From: Candidatus Zhuqueibacterota bacterium
GTDB lineage: Bacteria; Zhuqueibacterota; Zhuqueibacteria; Thermofontimicrobiales; Thiofontviventaceae
Reading direction: 5' to 3'
Length of the DNA stretch: 64,000 nt
Assembly: GCA_016926625.1 (NCBI GenBank)
Contig: JAFGOE010000075.1
Span: 1-64,000 of the forward strand
Shown: positions 29,901-39,100 of the stretch, piece after piece
Position numbering within the stretch: position 1 is the first letter of the stretch
Layout: each line of letters starts with the position of its first letter
The notes under the pieces: generated by a model
Told to the model about the DNA's origin: nothing
Databases searched by the model: none
Seen by the model: only the letters and a program-made list of their open reading frames with translations
Translations under genes and position numbers: made by a program

Positions 29901-31172
29901 ATGAAGATATTGGTTGTTGGGGATGGTGCCAAAGAGCATGCGCTGTTATGGAAACTGAGGCGAGATTTGCCGAAAGCGGTTTTGTATTGTGCTCCGGGCA
30001 ATGCCGGTATCGCGAAATTGGCTCACTGTGTGCCGATTGCTGTGACCCAGACCGTCGAATTACTTCAATTTGCGGATTTTCAAAAGATCGATCTGACCGT
30101 AATTTCTGATGAATATGCAGTCATCAATGGTGCCGTCGATGCGTTTCAAAATCAGGGTCTGGCGACTATCGGACCAACAGAGAAAACGGCACAGATCATC
30201 AATAACAAGATTTATACGAAATATCTGTTGGATAAATACAAGATCCCGGCACCGCGCTATCGTGATTTTAAATATTATCGGCATGCTGCCGAGTATATTA
30301 AACAGTATGATTGCCCGATCGTCATAAAATCGGATCGATTCCACAAACTGGGGAATACGTTTATCACGGATACTCTGGAGGAAGCCCATTATTTTCTAAA
30401 GAAATTTTTAATGGGTGAGAAAGCAAAGCTCGAACCAGAGAAGATTATTATCGAAGAATTTTTAGTCGGACAGGAGATCGCGGTACCGTTTTTTACCGAT
30501 GGTATCAGTTTTAAAATAATCACCACGATCAGTCCCTATAAATCCATTTTTGATGGAGAGATCGGGGCGATCACCGAGGGTATGGGAGCGCACGCTCCAG
30601 CCACGATCAGAGATCAAGATCGGATTCTGGAACGCATTCGTAACGAAATCATCGGACCCATTGTTAAAGGGCTAACGCTCGAAGGTATTCCGTTTCGCGG
30701 ACTGATGCAAGTGGGTATTATCCTCACCTTCGAAGGACCAAAGGTGATTTCTCTGAAACCGTTTTTTCCTGATCCGGCGACACAGACGATAATGCCGTTG
30801 CTGGAATCGAACCTGTTCGAGCTGCTTATCGCGTGTCAGAACGCGGATTTGGAACAGCTCGATCTGCGATTAAAATGCGGTCACGCAGCGAATATCGTTA
30901 TTTGTTCCAGCGGGTATCCCGGACAGTACAGGGTCGGTAAACAGATTATCGGACTCGATGCGATCGTTAATGAGAAGATAACTGTTTTTCATTACGGAAC
31001 CCAAATGCATAAAGGGAAATATTACACCGCGAATGGCAGAGTCCTATCGATCGTGTCTGTCGACACCACGCTCGAACAATCGCGTGATGAGGTTTACAGA
31101 GCCGTAAAACAGGTGACATTTGATGGAGCCTATTATCGTCGTGATATTGCGATACGGACCTCGAAGAGATAG
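29901..31172 (+). CDS. purD: PurD-family (GAR synthetase-like) protein with altered active site
   Basis: 423 aa, the length and domain order of phosphoribosylamine-glycine ligase: N-terminal domain (ILVVGDGAKEHALLWKL, CAPGNAGI), ATP-grasp (about 100-325) and C-terminal domain (SSGYPGQYRVGKQI). However, signature residues are gone. The phosphate-binding GPE.PL is SDEYAV; the ATP-loop IKADGLAAGKGV is IKSDRFHKLGNTF; the metal-binding EFN.RFGDPE(T)Q is SLKPFFPDPATQ, which loses the Glu and Asn that hold Mg2+. GGMGA survives as EGMGA. The comparison is with the E. coli sequence from memory. Either this lineage has a second, true PurD and this is a repurposed paralogue, or the enzyme is highly divergent. 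It follows uvrB by 2 nt. The symbol denotes family only. Confidence 0.8.
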   Translation: MKILVVGDGAKEHALLWKLRRDLPKAVLYCAPGNAGIAKLAHCVPIAVTQTVELLQFADFQKIDLTVISDEYAVINGAVDAFQNQGLATIGPTEKTAQIINNKIYTKYLLDKYKIPAPRYRDFKYYRHAAEYIKQYDCPIVIKSDRFHKLGNTFITDTLEEAHYFLKKFLMGEKAKLEPEKIIIEEFLVGQEIAVPFFTDGISFKIITTISPYKSIFDGEIGAITEGMGAHAPATIRDQDRILERIRNEIIGPIVKGLTLEGIPFRGLMQVGIILTFEGPKVISLKPFFPDPATQTIMPLLESNLFELLIACQNADLEQLDLRLKCGHAANIVICSSGYPGQYRVGKQIIGLDAIVNEKITVFHYGTQMHKGKYYTANGRVLSIVSVDTTLEQSRDEVYRAVKQVTFDGAYYRRDIAIRTSKR

Positions 31173-31311
31173 GATGATCGATTTGATGGGCGATCGAATT
31201 TTGATGACGCCCATACCATGAAACAGAAAATAAACAATACACAGCGTACCATGAAAAGGACGTTATTAGCGTAAACAACATTGCTATTGCAACTAGTAAG
31301 GAGAAACGAAG

Positions 31312-32232
31312 ATGAAAATTTTGGTGACAGGCGGAGCTGGATTTATTGGATCTCATGTGGTCGATGCTTACATTGAACAGGGGCATGACGTGGTGGTTAT
31401 GGATAATCTGGTGACCGGATACGAACGTAATATTAATCAGCGTGCAAAATTTTACAAAATGGATATCCAGGATGCTGACGTCCTCAAGGTGTTCGAAAAG
31501 GAGAAATTCGATATAGTCAATCATCATGCTGCGCAGATGGACGTTCGCAGATCGGTCAGTGATCCTGTTTACGATGCAAAAAATAATATTCTGGGTTCGA
31601 TAAATCTAATGCAGGCGGCGATTACAACGGATGTAAAAAAGTTTATTTTCGTTTCTTCGGGCGGCGCGATTTATGGTGAACAGGTCGTCTTTCCTGCGGA
31701 CGAAGAACATGACACCTGGCCGCTTTCACCTTATGGCATTACCAAACTGACAGGAGAAAAGTACCTTTATTTTTATTCACAGACTTACGGATTAAACTAT
31801 GCGGTTTTACGATATGCCAATATATACGGTCCAAGACAAAATCCCCATGGGGAAGCCGGTGTGGTGGCGATCTTTACGACGAAGTTGCTGAACAGGGAAC
31901 AGCCTATCATCAACGGTGACGGCAAGCAGACCAGAGATTATGTATTTGTGGGTGACGTTGTCAGAGCGAATTTAAACGTCACGTCCTATGAGAAGAATGA
32001 TTATTTCAATATCGGCACGAGTATCGAGACCGATGTCAATGAGATTTTTGACCATTTAAATGAGTTCACGGGTGACCATGCCAAAGAATTACACGGTCCG
32101 GCTAAACCGGGTGAGCAGTTACGAAGCGTGTTAAACTATGAAAAGGCGAAACGTTTATTGCATTGGAAGCCTGAGGTGATGTTAAAGGATGGATTGCAAC
32201 GAACAGTAGACTATTTTTCATCTAAAAAGTGA
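31312..32232 (+). CDS. NAD-dependent nucleotide-sugar epimerase/dehydratase (GalE-like)
   Basis: 306 aa extended short-chain dehydrogenase. Rossmann motif GGAGFIGSH at the N-terminus, Asp31 after beta2 (VVVMDNL) as expected for NAD, a catalytic Ser-Tyr-Lys set in SSGGAIYG and SPYGITK, and the substrate-binding YGPRQNPHGEAGVV segment. It resembles UDP-glucose/UDP-N-acetylglucosamine 4-epimerases of cell-surface pathways, but the exact sugar cannot be read from sequence. AAGGAG lies 8 nt before the ATG. It is followed by the sigma54 activator, lptE and a glycosyltransferase, which fits a role in envelope sugar supply. Confidence 0.92.
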   Translation: MKILVTGGAGFIGSHVVDAYIEQGHDVVVMDNLVTGYERNINQRAKFYKMDIQDADVLKVFEKEKFDIVNHHAAQMDVRRSVSDPVYDAKNNILGSINLMQAAITTDVKKFIFVSSGGAIYGEQVVFPADEEHDTWPLSPYGITKLTGEKYLYFYSQTYGLNYAVLRYANIYGPRQNPHGEAGVVAIFTTKLLNREQPIINGDGKQTRDYVFVGDVVRANLNVTSYEKNDYFNIGTSIETDVNEIFDHLNEFTGDHAKELHGPAKPGEQLRSVLNYEKAKRLLHWKPEVMLKDGLQRTVDYFSSKK

Positions 32233-32287
32233 GCCTGATGATGATTGTCGGCGAACGACGATCGTTACCTATAACAAACGGAAAAAG

Positions 32288-33460
32288 ATGAACAATCAAG
32301 CGAAGAGATTACCAGGTCGATACGGTATGATCGGCCAATCCGAGGGTATTATTCAGATTTTTGAAATTATCGATCAGGTCTCTACCACGGACATCTCCGT
32401 CCTGATAATCGGTGAGAGCGGAACCGGAAAAGAACTTGTGGTAAAGGCCATTCATAATAATAGCACCCGCAAGGCTAAACCGCTCATTATTGTTAATTGT
32501 GGTGCTATTCCCGAAGGAATCATCGAATCCGAGTTATTCGGACATGAAAAAGGGGCGTTTACGGGAGCAGTGGGGCCACGTAAAGGATACTTCGAGATGG
32601 CGGATGGCGGCACCATATTTCTGGATGAGATCGGAGAAATGCCGCTTAATGCACAAGTCAAAATACTTCGCATATTGGAGGGCAGAGAATTTACACGTGT
32701 GGGAGGAGGAATGCCACATCGTGTCGATGTCAGAGTCATTGCCGCTACAAATCGTGAGTTGGAGTCTGAGGTGCAGAGAGGTACTTTCCGCCAGGATCTG
32801 TTTTTTAGATTGAGAGCCGTCAATATTCATGTTCCTCCCCTGCGAAAACGAAAAGAAGATATCATGCTCCTTGCTGAATATTTCGCCTATGAATTCTGTC
32901 ATGCAAATCAGATCGATTTTAAAGGATTTGATTCCTCGGCCAGGGATGTGCTGGTCAATTATTCATGGCCGGGCAATATTCGGGAGCTGAAAAATTTAAT
33001 TGAGAGCATCATCGTGCTGGAAAAAGGAGATCTGATCGATGAAGCGACTCTATCGAAATATTTGAAATATGATACACATGAACAGCGGCTACTGCCCATT
33101 GCTCTGCATAAGTCTCCCGACGAGGCTGAGCGGGAATTTTTGTATCGAATCCTGATCGACCTGAAAAACGAGATCGCCGGTCTCAGGGAGTTGATCGTCA
33201 ACCGATTATTTCCACCGAAACGACTTAAACCATGGGAAAACGATGAGACGATCACCTATATTCATGAAGAAGATGAGATCCCATACGATAACCAGTACGA
33301 TGTGAAGAATCCATTGACCAGCCTACAGGATATGGAGCGGGAGCTCATTGAAAACACGCTCCATCGATTCAATGGAAATAAACGTAAAGCCGCTAAAAGT
33401 CTGAAGATAAGTGAACGAACTCTTTATCGAAAAATTAAAGAATACGATCTGCCCTATTAA
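32288..33460 (+). CDS. Sigma54-dependent transcriptional activator without receiver domain
   Basis: 390 aa bacterial enhancer-binding protein. The AAA+ domain starts almost at the N-terminus: Walker A GESGTGKE, sigma54-contact loop GAFTGA, Walker B GGTIFLDEIGEM, sensor and Arg-finger region (FRQDLFFRL, PLRKRKEDI). A linker of about 100 residues leads to a Fis-type helix-turn-helix (GNKRKAAKSLKISERTLYRKI). There is no receiver, GAF or PAS domain, so activity must be set by expression, a partner or ligand binding to the linker. The gene lies between an epimerase gene and lptE; its targets are unknown. Confidence 0.94.
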   Translation: MNNQAKRLPGRYGMIGQSEGIIQIFEIIDQVSTTDISVLIIGESGTGKELVVKAIHNNSTRKAKPLIIVNCGAIPEGIIESELFGHEKGAFTGAVGPRKGYFEMADGGTIFLDEIGEMPLNAQVKILRILEGREFTRVGGGMPHRVDVRVIAATNRELESEVQRGTFRQDLFFRLRAVNIHVPPLRKRKEDIMLLAEYFAYEFCHANQIDFKGFDSSARDVLVNYSWPGNIRELKNLIESIIVLEKGDLIDEATLSKYLKYDTHEQRLLPIALHKSPDEAEREFLYRILIDLKNEIAGLRELIVNRLFPPKRLKPWENDETITYIHEEDEIPYDNQYDVKNPLTSLQDMERELIENTLHRFNGNKRKAAKSLKISERTLYRKIKEYDLPY

Positions 33461-33506
33461 ATCGCTAAGAAGAGACAGGGAATTAATATTAAAGAAAGAC
33501 AGGTGT

Positions 33507-34028
33507 ATGTTACTAAACTTTCATTATCATTCTATTAAAAATACTTGTATTTTTACGATATTATTGCTATTTTTAGCAATATGTGGATGCGCGTACTATT
33601 CGTTTTCCGGTTCAGCCTTACCAGCTCATCTGAAGACCGTATCGATCCCGGTGTTCGAAGATAGAACAGCAGAGTTTGGGATAAGTGAGCTCATAACCGA
33701 AGCGTTGATCAATCAAATTACCAAAGATAATACATTAAAGATTTCTGATCCCAGAAACGCGGATTCGGTCATCAACGGGTCCATCACGACGATCCGGGAT
33801 GAAGCAGGAACGGTCAATCTGGACAAAGAAGTACAGGACATCAAGATCTATATTACCGTCGATGTTGAATTTGTCGACCAGACGAAGAGAAATGTGATCT
33901 GGCAAGACAGATTAACGCAGTGGGGTACATATGAGCCAGATGCTGTCGACGGGAGAGAAAAAGGCATACAGGAAGCGGTTGATAAGTTAGTCGAGGATAT
34001 CGTCAACAACATCATCGCTGGTTGGTAA
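33507..34028 (+). CDS. lptE: LptE-family LPS-assembly lipoprotein
   Basis: 173 aa from the ATG at 33507. The track's start at 33411 would overlap the previous gene by 50 bp and add a non-signal leader, so I reject it. The lipoprotein signal ends in lipobox ICGC (Cys28), and the mature part begins AYYSFSGSALPAHLKTVSIP, characteristic of FCB-type LptE (compare 'YSF.G...P...KT..I'). 'TEALINQI' and 'GSITTIRDE' continue the fold. LptE plugs the LptD barrel and helps place LPS in the outer leaflet. It is co-directional with the upstream activator and the TPR gene. Confidence 0.88.
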   Translation: MLLNFHYHSIKNTCIFTILLLFLAICGCAYYSFSGSALPAHLKTVSIPVFEDRTAEFGISELITEALINQITKDNTLKISDPRNADSVINGSITTIRDEAGTVNLDKEVQDIKIYITVDVEFVDQTKRNVIWQDRLTQWGTYEPDAVDGREKGIQEAVDKLVEDIVNNIIAGW

Positions 34029-34087
34029 ACAGGTGGCACAATTTTCACCTGCCAGGTAATATTTTTGATAGAAAGGGTGTCATAGGT

Positions 34088-35188
34088 ATGGATAGACCAT
34101 TTAAAGAAGAACAAAAGTATTTGGAAGGCAAGCTCAAACACAATCCTGATTCGATTTTATTTGCCAGATTGGCTGAAATGTACTTATCGCTCGATAGAGT
34201 CGAAGAGGCCATCAAATTATGCGAAGAAGGAATCCGGCGGCTTCCATCATACGTAACTGGTCATTACATATTGAGTAAGTGCTATCTCAGAAAGAATAAG
34301 ATAGAAAATGCCAAGAAAGAGTTGAAACGAGTATTATATTATGATCCATATTATATTGCTGCACATCGCGATTCCGGAGATCTGATGATTAAAGAAGGGT
34401 GGACAAATAAGGCGATCGAGAGCTTTGAAAAAATTCTTGAAGTTGATCCGTTGAATCGAACCGTCCGCAGCCGCGATCAGGAGCTCAGAAATAGGGCGGG
34501 TGTTCTTCCTTCGCAGCAGAATGAAGATTTTGATATCGATATCGATACCGATCTGGAAGACCGGGCTATCGAAATCCCTGATCGGCGTTCAGAAATCGGC
34601 TCAGTCGAGGATATCTTTGCTGAATCAAACCGTGTGCAGTTGGATAACTTTCAAGAGAGACAAAATGCCGACAATGAAGGCGCTGAACTCTTTGATCTGG
34701 TAAACAAAATTTTTCGTGAAAATGATCTTGATAGCCCGACAGAACCTGAGTTTACATCAGTTGAAAATCAGGATGAGCCTGACTACAAAACAGATCTCGA
34801 TAGGGAAGAACATGGCAAAGTAGATGAAAAGAACTTCCTGCATGAAAAGCCGTCAGTCCTGAATAGCGAGGACGAAGAGAGTAAAGATAATCTTGATGAT
34901 GATTTCAGGGACTTCATCGAAAAGGTGAAAAATCCTCCCCCGATATCTTCTCAGGATTCTGACTCTCTAGAATCGTTGGCAAAAGAAAGGGAATCGAAAA
35001 AGTCGAATCCGGAGCCGCCATCAAAGTTAGTGACACCGACTCTCGGCGAGATCTATATTTCTCAGGGTCAATATAATAAAGCGTTGGGGGTGTATCAGCT
35101 CTTGCATAAAAATAATCCGGAAAATGAACTGTATATACAAAAAATAGAGTTTCTTAAGAAGAAGCTCGAAGAGATCAGTCAGCGGTAG
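34088..35188 (+). CDS. TPR-repeat protein with acidic disordered middle
   Basis: 366 aa from the ATG at 34088, preceded by GAAAGGGTG; the track's TTG at 34022 overlaps the lptE stop. The N-terminal 120 residues hold three tetratricopeptide repeats ('ARLAEMYLSLDRVEEAIKLC', 'LSKCYLRKNKIENAKKELKR', 'SGDLMIKEGWTNKAIESFEK'). A strongly acidic, low-complexity region of about 190 residues follows, then one more TPR at the C-terminus (LGEIYISQGQYNKALGVY) with a short coiled tail. No signal peptide is seen, so it is probably cytoplasmic. It is likely a protein-interaction adaptor; the partner is unknown. Confidence 0.85.
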   Translation: MDRPFKEEQKYLEGKLKHNPDSILFARLAEMYLSLDRVEEAIKLCEEGIRRLPSYVTGHYILSKCYLRKNKIENAKKELKRVLYYDPYYIAAHRDSGDLMIKEGWTNKAIESFEKILEVDPLNRTVRSRDQELRNRAGVLPSQQNEDFDIDIDTDLEDRAIEIPDRRSEIGSVEDIFAESNRVQLDNFQERQNADNEGAELFDLVNKIFRENDLDSPTEPEFTSVENQDEPDYKTDLDREEHGKVDEKNFLHEKPSVLNSEDEESKDNLDDDFRDFIEKVKNPPPISSQDSDSLESLAKERESKKSNPEPPSKLVTPTLGEIYISQGQYNKALGVYQLLHKNNPENELYIQKIEFLKKKLEEISQR

Positions 35189-35222
35189 TCAATTAATCAT
35201 CATCAACGCAGAAAGCACCCCC

Positions 35223-36110
35223 GTGAATAGGAAAGTAGATATATCCGCTATTATCGTTACATATAATAGCGGACATGAAATAAGAGAGTGTCTTTCATCG
35301 TTAATCCTTTCTTTAAAATCTTATATCGCAGAAATATTTATCATCGACAATGCCTCAACCGATTCCACATTGCAGGTTGTAAAATTATTCCAGGAAAAGT
35401 ATGCGTTCATTTCGTTTATTAAGAACGAATCGAATTATTTATATACTCATGCGATCAATCAGGGATTATCGTTAGCGAAGGGGCAATTCGTCCTGCTGCT
35501 GAATCCCGATACCGTCGTTCCTGAGACGACGTTTGCGTCGTTGATTCCTGAATTTTCTGATGATGAGAAGCTCGCCGTCGTCGCGCCTCAATTTCACAAC
35601 AGCGATGGGTCGATCCAACCTTCCTGTCGGCGATTTCCAAAACACCGAGATATCCTTTTCCATTTGATGGGTTTAAATTATCTGTTTCCAAGAAGCAAGC
35701 TGTTCAATGGCTGGAAGATGGGTGATTTCGACCACAAGACAAAAAAATATGTCGAACAACCACAGGGAGCATTCATTCTCGTCCGCGCAGAAGCAATAAA
35801 GACGATTGGATTTTTAGATCAGCAGTTTCCCATGTTTTTTAGTGATGTCGATTGGTGTCATCGCTTTATTCTCGACGATTGGAAAATTGCGTTCATTCCT
35901 ACCGTCGCCATCGTGCATCACCAGGGCAGATCAGTTTTCAGACAAAGAATTCCCATGATCTGGTCGTCCCATAAATCATTTTACCTCTATTTTAAAAAAT
36001 ACTACCCCTCTGGTATTTGGCCGTTCGTCAATGCAGTCACTGGCTTGCTCTTATCCCTTATGGCCGCAGTTCGATCCGCTTATTTATATCTGCTAAAATT
36101 GGGAAGTTAA
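35223..36110 (+). CDS. GT2 glycosyltransferase, rhamnosyltransferase-like
   Basis: 295 aa, GTG start. GT-A fold signatures: IIVTYNS at the N-terminus, IIDNASTDST nucleotide-binding loop, LLLNPDTV as the DxD-equivalent, a 'PQGAFILVRAEAI' acceptor-side segment and 'FSDVDWCHRF' (ED motif variant). This pattern is typical of WbbL/RfbF-like cytoplasmic rhamnosyl- or similar transferases of surface polysaccharides. The C-terminal end (WPFVNAVTGLLLSLMAAV) is hydrophobic and may tether it to the membrane. Sugar and acceptor cannot be decided. Confidence 0.9.
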   Translation: MNRKVDISAIIVTYNSGHEIRECLSSLILSLKSYIAEIFIIDNASTDSTLQVVKLFQEKYAFISFIKNESNYLYTHAINQGLSLAKGQFVLLLNPDTVVPETTFASLIPEFSDDEKLAVVAPQFHNSDGSIQPSCRRFPKHRDILFHLMGLNYLFPRSKLFNGWKMGDFDHKTKKYVEQPQGAFILVRAEAIKTIGFLDQQFPMFFSDVDWCHRFILDDWKIAFIPTVAIVHHQGRSVFRQRIPMIWSSHKSFYLYFKKYYPSGIWPFVNAVTGLLLSLMAAVRSAYLYLLKLGS

Positions 36111-36122
36111 ATCCTGGAGTCT

Positions 36123-39100
36123 ATGAACATGATAAGTGTGAGGAGCAGAATCGGCAGGTTTCAGTATCGATTGATCTTCTTGATCCTGGGATTGGTCACT
36201 GTCTCCCGCGTCTATGGTCGATCATACTCCGGTGAATATATCCTGAAGATGAAGACGGAGCGAACCGTAGTCGAAGTCCTGAACGAGATCACGCTCCATC
36301 AGCGACTCGCAGTAACTATTCAAACATTGAAACCGCTCTGCCAAGTTCCAGGGGGGATAAATAGTAAACGTTACGCATTAAAAAAAACAACAGGCCTCGA
36401 TCGAATCAACTTTTGTGAAATCGAATCCGAAATTGAACCCCAAAACCTGCTTGTTTTATTAAACGATCTTGAAGACATCGAATACGCGATCGAAAACCAT
36501 GTCTATCGCTTGCATCAAAGTCCGAACGACTCACTCTATTCGCAACAGTGGTATCTTCGGCAGACTAAAATTGACAAGGCATGGACGATCACCAGAGGTT
36601 CGAAGGATGTCCTCGTGGCGATAATCGATACCGGGATCGACTATGTCCATCCTGACCTTGCATCTCAAATCTGGATCAACGCGGGCGAAGACCTGAACGG
36701 AAACGGTTTCGTAGATGACGGCGATTTTAATAATTTCGATGACGATGATAACGGTTACGTCGATGACATCATGGGATGGGATTTTACCGATGCCCCGCAT
36801 TTCCCTGACGACGGAGATTACCTGGATCGTGACGATGATCCTGTAGATGAAAATGGACACGGGACCTCGGTAGCCGGTGTTATTGCTGCTGTTTCCGATA
36901 ACGCGATCGGTATTGCGGGCACAGCGCCCCGATGCAGGCTCATGAATGTGAGGGCAGGGACATCACAGGGCTTGTTAGAAGAAGATGATGTCGCATCTGC
37001 TATTGTCTATGCCGTCGACAACGGAGTTCAAATCATAAATTTGAGTTTTGGCGATACCTATGCGTCCCCTCTGTTACAGGATGTGATCCAGTATGCATTC
37101 GAAGCCAATTGCGTGCTCATCGCCAGCGCAGGTAACAGCGGTTCTGCAGATATTCATTATCCGTCAGGTTATTCCCAGACTATTTCCGTTGCTTCGACCG
37201 ATGAAATGAATCAGAAGGCGGGGTTTTCAAACTATGGTACCACGGTCGATCTGGTTGCACCCGGCGTCGATATCCTCTCCACCAGGCCTGGCCAGCGCTA
37301 TGATTATTTCTCAGGTACATCTGCTTCAGCTCCGATCGTTTCAGGGATCTCCGCGCTGATCCTTGCACATCGTCCTGAGCTGAGAAATGAAACGGTGAGG
37401 AGCCTGTTGTTGTCGTCGACTCAGGATCTGGGCGAGCAGGGACATGATGATCAGTTCGGTGCTGGCCTCGTCGATGCGTTCATGGCACTCAATATGGATG
37501 TGCTGACGCATGCACGAATCGAATCGCCGCGACTCGATCAAGGTTTCAATGGCGACGAGATCGCTGTAACGGGCGACGCGTTCGGTGCATTTATGGATAC
37601 GTACCAATTATTTTATGGAACAGGAGATAATCCGGGCGATTGGATCGTCTTCGCAGAGACGAACAATAGGCAAGTGGTCGCTGATCTGTTAGGACGATGG
37701 GATGTACAGGCACTGCCGGATACGACGTATACCATCCGATTAAACGTACTGAATAAAAACGGAACGTCCATCGAAGATAGAGTTCGGATATTCATCGATA
37801 GAACTCCCCCGCGAATTGGTCATGTAACCACAACGGAGATGATCGATGGAGCGGAAGCGGGATCACTGATCCAATTCGAAACCGATGATCTGTGCGAATC
37901 ATCTGTCTTCTATCGCTTGCTCAACTCGGAGGGTCTATTTAACGAAATTAAACTCGCGTATCGCACAGACCTCCACCGGTTCTTCTTTTCATCAGATGAC
38001 GGCGACGGTGAATTTGAGTTTTTCATCGAGGCGGTTAATAATGCTGGACTCTCGTGCAGATCGGATTCGAGCTATACGATTCGATTGACGCAGCAGATCG
38101 TTCCGACCTCGACGTTTACCGAATGCGATCTCGAGCTTCCGGCTGGTTATATGCTCAATAAAATTAATGACTTCAATAATAATGGCTATCCGGAGGTTGT
38201 GATCAATAAGTTCGATGACAATCATAAGTACGGCGGGCTATCCGTTTATGAATTCGATCCGAATGACATCATCGAGCTATTTCATACCGATCAGATCTTA
38301 ATTCCACGTGATATCGCAGATTCCGATGGCGACGGGCTATGGGAAATCTTAGCCGGTTCTGGTCCTGTTTCCTACATACTGGAAGCTACAAAATCGAATC
38401 CAGTCCCTAATACAGTCGTATGGAGCGACGACAACGATGCATGGGCGAGCCGATTCTCAGATCTTGATCGAGACGGTGCCATGGAAATTATTTGCAGGAT
38501 CGATCGTGAATATCATATCCTCGAACACACAGAAGACAACGAATATCATGATGTCGCTGTACTACTTAACGTCAGCCCGGGAGAAAATGGTGTGGGTGTG
38601 CCTTACGTGGAGTGTGGTGATTTCGACAACGACGGATGGTCGGATGTACTGTTCGGCGATTACGACGGCGATCTGATCATGTACGAGAACAGGGGTGATG
38701 ATGTTTATGTACTGTCATGGACGCAACGACTGCCGTTGATGGATTGTATCGACTATATCGTCAGCGGTGATTTTAACGGTGATGGAATATCTGATTTCGG
38801 TGCAGGGTGTCATTCTGATCCTGATCTGAATGCTGAACATGAGTATGATGCCCGACACTGGATATATCGCATCTATGAGTCGAATGAGGATGATTCCTAT
38901 TCCCCTGTCTATGAACAGGCGTTCTGGGGCTACGATAATCCTCATCGATCTGCGAACGGCGTATCGGCAGGCGATGTCGATAATGACGGACTGGATGAAT
39001 TAGTGATCAACGTGTTTCCGGATCTTTATATCATCGATTTTGAGCGCCAAACAGGTAACTATCAGATGATGTGGTATTACGACTCGAACTATTCGCAGTC

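Noticed and set aside
30967-31527. 186-aa minus-strand ORF across purD-like/epimerase junction
   Set aside because: Shadow of two clear plus-strand genes; no RBS, and its protein shows no recognisable motif.
34033-34050. Possible sigma54 -24/-12 site (TGGCACAATTTTCAC) before the TPR gene
   Set aside because: The GG is present but the invariant GC at -12 is not at the right distance; one chance match near a sigma54 activator is not enough.
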